Of a stretch of DNA of 64,000 bases, positions 61,638-64,000 are shown piece after piece. How positions within the stretch are numbered: the first letter of the stretch is position 1; every line of letters starts with the position of its first letter. The notes below the pieces were generated by a model. It searched no databases. It had not been told where the DNA came from and worked only from the letters and a program-made list of their open reading frames with translations. Position numbers and translations under genes: made by a program. The stretch comes from Desulfurobacterium thermolithotrophum DSM 11699 (GTDB lineage: Bacteria > Aquificota > Aquificia > Desulfurobacteriales > Desulfurobacteriaceae), in contig NC_015185.1 of NCBI RefSeq assembly GCF_000191045.1, forward strand, positions 750,501 to 814,500, in the 5' to 3' direction.

Positions 61638-62864
61638 TTAGTTTTCAGATGTAATTGTTACTTTTTCAGGCTTTATTCTTGCAAATCTTCTCTTTCCTAC
61701 TTGAAGGATAAATTCCTTCTTTAAGACGTCTATTTTTAAGTTTTCGTCTGTTATTTTTTCACCGTCTATTCTTACACCACCACCTTTAATTTGTCTTCTT
61801 CCTTCAGATGTTGATTTTACAAGACCTGCTTCCTTAAGAAGTCTTGGAAGCCATACTGGATTCTCCGGTATGGAAATTTCCGGCTCTGGTATTTCTTCTG
61901 GGAGCTCTCTTTTAGAAAAAACTCTTTCAAAATGCTCTCTTGCCTTTCTTGCGGCATCTTCACCGTGAAAAGTTCTAACTATTGTTTCTGCCAATCTTTT
62001 CTTTGCTTCCATTGGGTGAAGTTTTCCTTCTCTAACTGCCTTTTCCATTTCTTCTATTTCTTCTTCTGAAACTCTTGTAACAAGTCTATAGTAGCGCCAC
62101 ATTAGTTCATCTGAAATTCTCATAACTTTTCCAAATTGTTCTTCAGGAGGCTCCAAGATTCCTATGTAATTTCCAAGAGATTTGCTCATCTTCTGCACGC
62201 CATCGAGTCCTTCTAAGATTGGCATCATTATGCAAGTTTGTTCTTCCTGCCCAAATTCTCTTTGAAGATGTCTTCCAATAAGTAAGTTGAACTTTTGATC
62301 GGTTCCTCCCAACTCAACATCTGCTTTTAGTGCTACTGAATCGTAACCTTGTAAAAGAGGATATATAAATTCATGAATATGGATAGACCTTCCTTCCTTA
62401 AATCTCTTAGAAAAATCGTCCCTTTCTAGCATTCTTGCTACAGTATATTTAGATGAGAGTTTTATAAGGTCTGTAGCTGTCATTTTATCAAGCCATTCAC
62501 TGTTGAAAACAACTACTGTTTTTTCCGGATCAAGTATTTTAAAGACCTGTTGAGCATAGGTTTCAGCATTCTTTAAAACTTCTTCTTTTGTAAGAGGAGG
62601 TCTTGTTTCAGACTTTCCTGTTGGATCTCCAATCATTGCAGTGAAGTCACCAATAAGAAAATAGACTTTGTGTCCAAGCTCCTGAAAATCCCTTAATTTC
62701 CAAAGAAGAACTGTATGTCCAAGATGTAAGTCCGGCGCTGTTGGATCAAATCCAGCTTTTACGTAAAGAACTTTCTTCTCTTTAAGCTTTTTAAGAAGTT
62801 CATTTTCACCAATTATTTCTGCAGTTCCTCTTTTTATAATCCTAAGCTGTTCCTCTGGTGTCAT
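61638..62864 (-). CDS. tyrS: Tyrosyl-tRNA synthetase (TyrZ-like)
   Basis: 408 residues. [18 protein letters not shown] near 37 with the HIGH-type motif, [22 protein letters not shown] near 175, [12 protein letters not shown] near 228 (KMSKS) and a C-terminal S4 domain ([22 protein letters not shown]). Charges tRNA-Tyr. Overlaps the acetyltransferase gene by 4 bases. Confidence 0.94.
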   Translation of the reverse strand: MTPEEQLRIIKRGTAEIIGENELLKKLKEKKVLYVKAGFDPTAPDLHLGHTVLLWKLRDFQELGHKVYFLIGDFTAMIGDPTGKSETRPPLTKEEVLKNAETYAQQVFKILDPEKTVVVFNSEWLDKMTATDLIKLSSKYTVARMLERDDFSKRFKEGRSIHIHEFIYPLLQGYDSVALKADVELGGTDQKFNLLIGRHLQREFGQEEQTCIMMPILEGLDGVQKMSKSLGNYIGILEPPEEQFGKVMRISDELMWRYYRLVTRVSEEEIEEMEKAVREGKLHPMEAKKRLAETIVRTFHGEDAARKAREHFERVFSKRELPEEIPEPEISIPENPVWLPRLLKEAGLVKSTSEGRRQIKGGGVRIDGEKITDENLKIDVLKKEFILQVGKRRFARIKPEKVTITSEN

Positions 62865-63358
62865 TGTTCCCTCTCTCCTTTGAGAATTTCTATTTCCATT
62901 GCTGTTTCATCACAGTTTGGAAACTTAACACAGTTTATACAATCTCTCCAAATCTTATGGGGAAGGGAGTTTTTATCTATTACCTTAAATCCTAACTTCT
63001 CAAAAAACCTTACTTGATAAGTCAGTGTAAAAACTCTCCCTATTCCGAATTCTTTGGCTTCTTCCAAGGTTTTTTTTACAAGAGCTGTGCCTATACCTCT
63101 TTTTAAGTGCTTCGGATCAACTGCAAGAGAGCGAACTTCTGCAAGGTCATTCCAGAAAATAGTTAGAGCACATACTCCAAGAATTTTTCCACTTTCTTCA
63201 TAAACCCAAAAATCTCTGATGTGTTCGTAAATACTGTTAATAGAACGAGGAAGCATAAGCCCTTGCTTAGCATACTCGTTTATAAGAAACTGTATTCTTT
63301 CTGCATCTTTCATCCTTGCCTTTCTTAGAATACCTTTAACTTTCTTTTGTTTTTCCAA
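62861..63358 (-). CDS. GNAT acetyltransferase, probable short-form N-acetylglutamate synthase
   Basis: 165 residues. GNAT core with [31 protein letters not shown] near 93 (acetyl-CoA loop) and [32 protein letters not shown] near 130. The ending [20 protein letters not shown] with three cysteines is characteristic of the ArgA-like N-acetyltransferase group, and argD at 34.9 kb shows that the arginine pathway exists. The exact substrate is inferred. Confidence 0.75.
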   Translation of the reverse strand: MEKQKKVKGILRKARMKDAERIQFLINEYAKQGLMLPRSINSIYEHIRDFWVYEESGKILGVCALTIFWNDLAEVRSLAVDPKHLKRGIGTALVKKTLEEAKEFGIGRVFTLTYQVRFFEKLGFKVIDKNSLPHKIWRDCINCVKFPNCDETAMEIEILKGEREQ

Positions 63359-63360
63359 TT

Positions 63361-64000
63361 TTAGTTTTCTCCCATTCTCAAGACTTTAACAGGTTCTGTT
63401 TTTGCAGCTTTTCTTGCAGGGTAGATAGTAGCAAGAACACTTATCAGTATAGCTGATACTGCAGCAACTATACAGTCTGAAATATGGAGTTTAAATGGAA
63501 GATGGTCAATGTAATAGACATCAGGAGGAAGAGGAATAAGCTTATACTTTTCTCCTAAAATAGATACTCCAATTCCTATTACCTCACCGACAATTGTTCC
63601 AATTACACCAATTATAAACCCTTGCAGAATAAAAACCTTTAAAATGAAACTATCAAGAGCTCCTACGGTTTTAAGTATGGCTATATCTCTTGCTCTTGCA
63701 TTTACGTTCATCATCAGTAAGCTTGATATATTAAAAGAAGCAACTATGACTATAAGTGTCAAAATTAAAAACATGGCAAGTTTTTCCAACTTTAAAGCTG
63801 AAAAAAGACTCTTATTAAGGCTTATCCAGTCCTGAGCTATAAATTCATTACCTAAGGTCTCTTCTATTTTTCTCTCGACTATCTTTGCATTTTCGGGATC
63901 ATCAAGCTTTACCATTATTCCTGTTACGATATTTCCAAGGCCAAACTTTTTTCTAACTTCGTCTATATGAGCTAAAATAAGTCCTGAATCAAATTGATAC
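63361..64000 (-). CDS. ABC transporter permease of the LolC/LolE (FtsX-like) type, C-terminal part
   Basis: The frame is open to the window edge, at least 213 residues visible, N-terminus outside. Reading from the edge: DSGLILAHIDEVRKKFGLGN, then IMVKLDDPENAKIVERKI (the LolC/E-type periplasmic domain), MFLILTLIVIVASFNISSLLMM membrane helix, ARARDIAILKTVGALDSFILKVF (the cytoplasmic FtsX motif), and two further helices ending ILISVLATIYPARKAAKTEPVKVLRMGEN. The end PARKAAxxxPxxxLR matches lipoprotein-releasing permeases and fits LolA at 43.1 kb. The gene lies 2 bases upstream of the GNAT. Confidence 0.8.
   Translation of the reverse strand, partial: YQFDSGLILAHIDEVRKKFGLGNIVTGIMVKLDDPENAKIVERKIEETLGNEFIAQDWISLNKSLFSALKLEKLAMFLILTLIVIVASFNISSLLMMNVNARARDIAILKTVGALDSFILKVFILQGFIIGVIGTIVGEVIGIGVSILGEKYKLIPLPPDVYYIDHLPFKLHISDCIVAAVSAILISVLATIYPARKAAKTEPVKVLRMGEN

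Overview
The window looks like a chromosomal segment of a low-GC, thermophilic, hydrogen-oxidising bacterium, most likely an Aquificota member of the Desulfurobacteriaceae (Desulfurobacterium-like). This is inferred from the gene set, not from a marker search. The indicators are a six-subunit Ech-type hydrogenase, a sulfhydrogenase-type soluble hydrogenase, reductive-TCA type genes (malate dehydrogenase, class I fumarase), an archaeal-type S-adenosylmethionine synthetase, Gram-negative envelope genes (LolA, TonB/ExbBD, heptosyltransferase) and AT-rich, SD-led genes.

Layout. 0-3.2 kb (minus): HAD phosphatase fragment, dicarboxylate symporter, fumarase alpha subunit, malate dehydrogenase. 3.3-12.5 kb (minus): one ten-gene operon running from a clear promoter at about 12.5 kb to a terminator at 3.3 kb. 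hydB-hydG-hydD-hydA is followed directly by echA-B-C-D-E-F. The hydA frame has an in-frame TGA exactly at the first cysteine of the C-terminal Ni-binding motif, followed by a SECIS-like hairpin, so the soluble enzyme is predicted to be a selenocysteine [NiFeSe] hydrogenase. 12.6-13.1 kb: coaD.

13.2-24 kb is a mobile-element zone. It holds IS A (980 bp, 11-12 bp target duplication), IS B (IS481/IS3-like, about 1.12 kb, 5 bp duplication), an IS200/IS605 TnpA/TnpB element (E1), an IS110-type element (IS D) and a TnpB-element end remnant. Some are nested: B2 in B1 and B3 in D1. They have broken a PilZ gene, an EAL gene and a gene upstream of an HgdC-like activator. Further copies lie at 41.1-42.4 kb (D2), 53.1-55.2 kb (B4 and A2) and 56.8-58.1 kb (TnpB-only element E2).

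24-46 kb is mostly housekeeping on the plus strand: an outer-membrane protein, a DapC-like aminotransferase, ExbD, TsaE, enolase, a Split-Soret-like protein, a gate-domain membrane protein, prepilin peptidase, PsiE-like, TsaB, RimI, IlvD, ArgD and an ABC ATPase. UvrC, a PTPS-family enzyme and RsmD are on the minus strand. LolA, divergent ExbB/ExbD-TonB genes and RsmA follow. 46-64 kb is mostly minus: M29-like peptidase, nitrilase, MsrA, PanE, MutS2, YqeY, S21, PepA, tmRNA, MetK, heptosyltransferase, TyrS, a GNAT and a Lol-type permease.

Most unusual points: (1) the predicted selenocysteine hydrogenase encoded in one operon with Ech; (2) the IS110-type element, both copies of which sit exactly in a Shine-Dalgarno AGGAG, restore it at the exit end, and carry a strongly structured 5' leader that fits a bridge RNA whose arms contain AGGAGG/CCTCCT; (3) two IS families whose transposase frames have no stop codon inside the element; (4) a shared nested-hairpin end in three TnpB-type loci, one a solo remnant. 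No rRNA, tRNA or CRISPR array was found.
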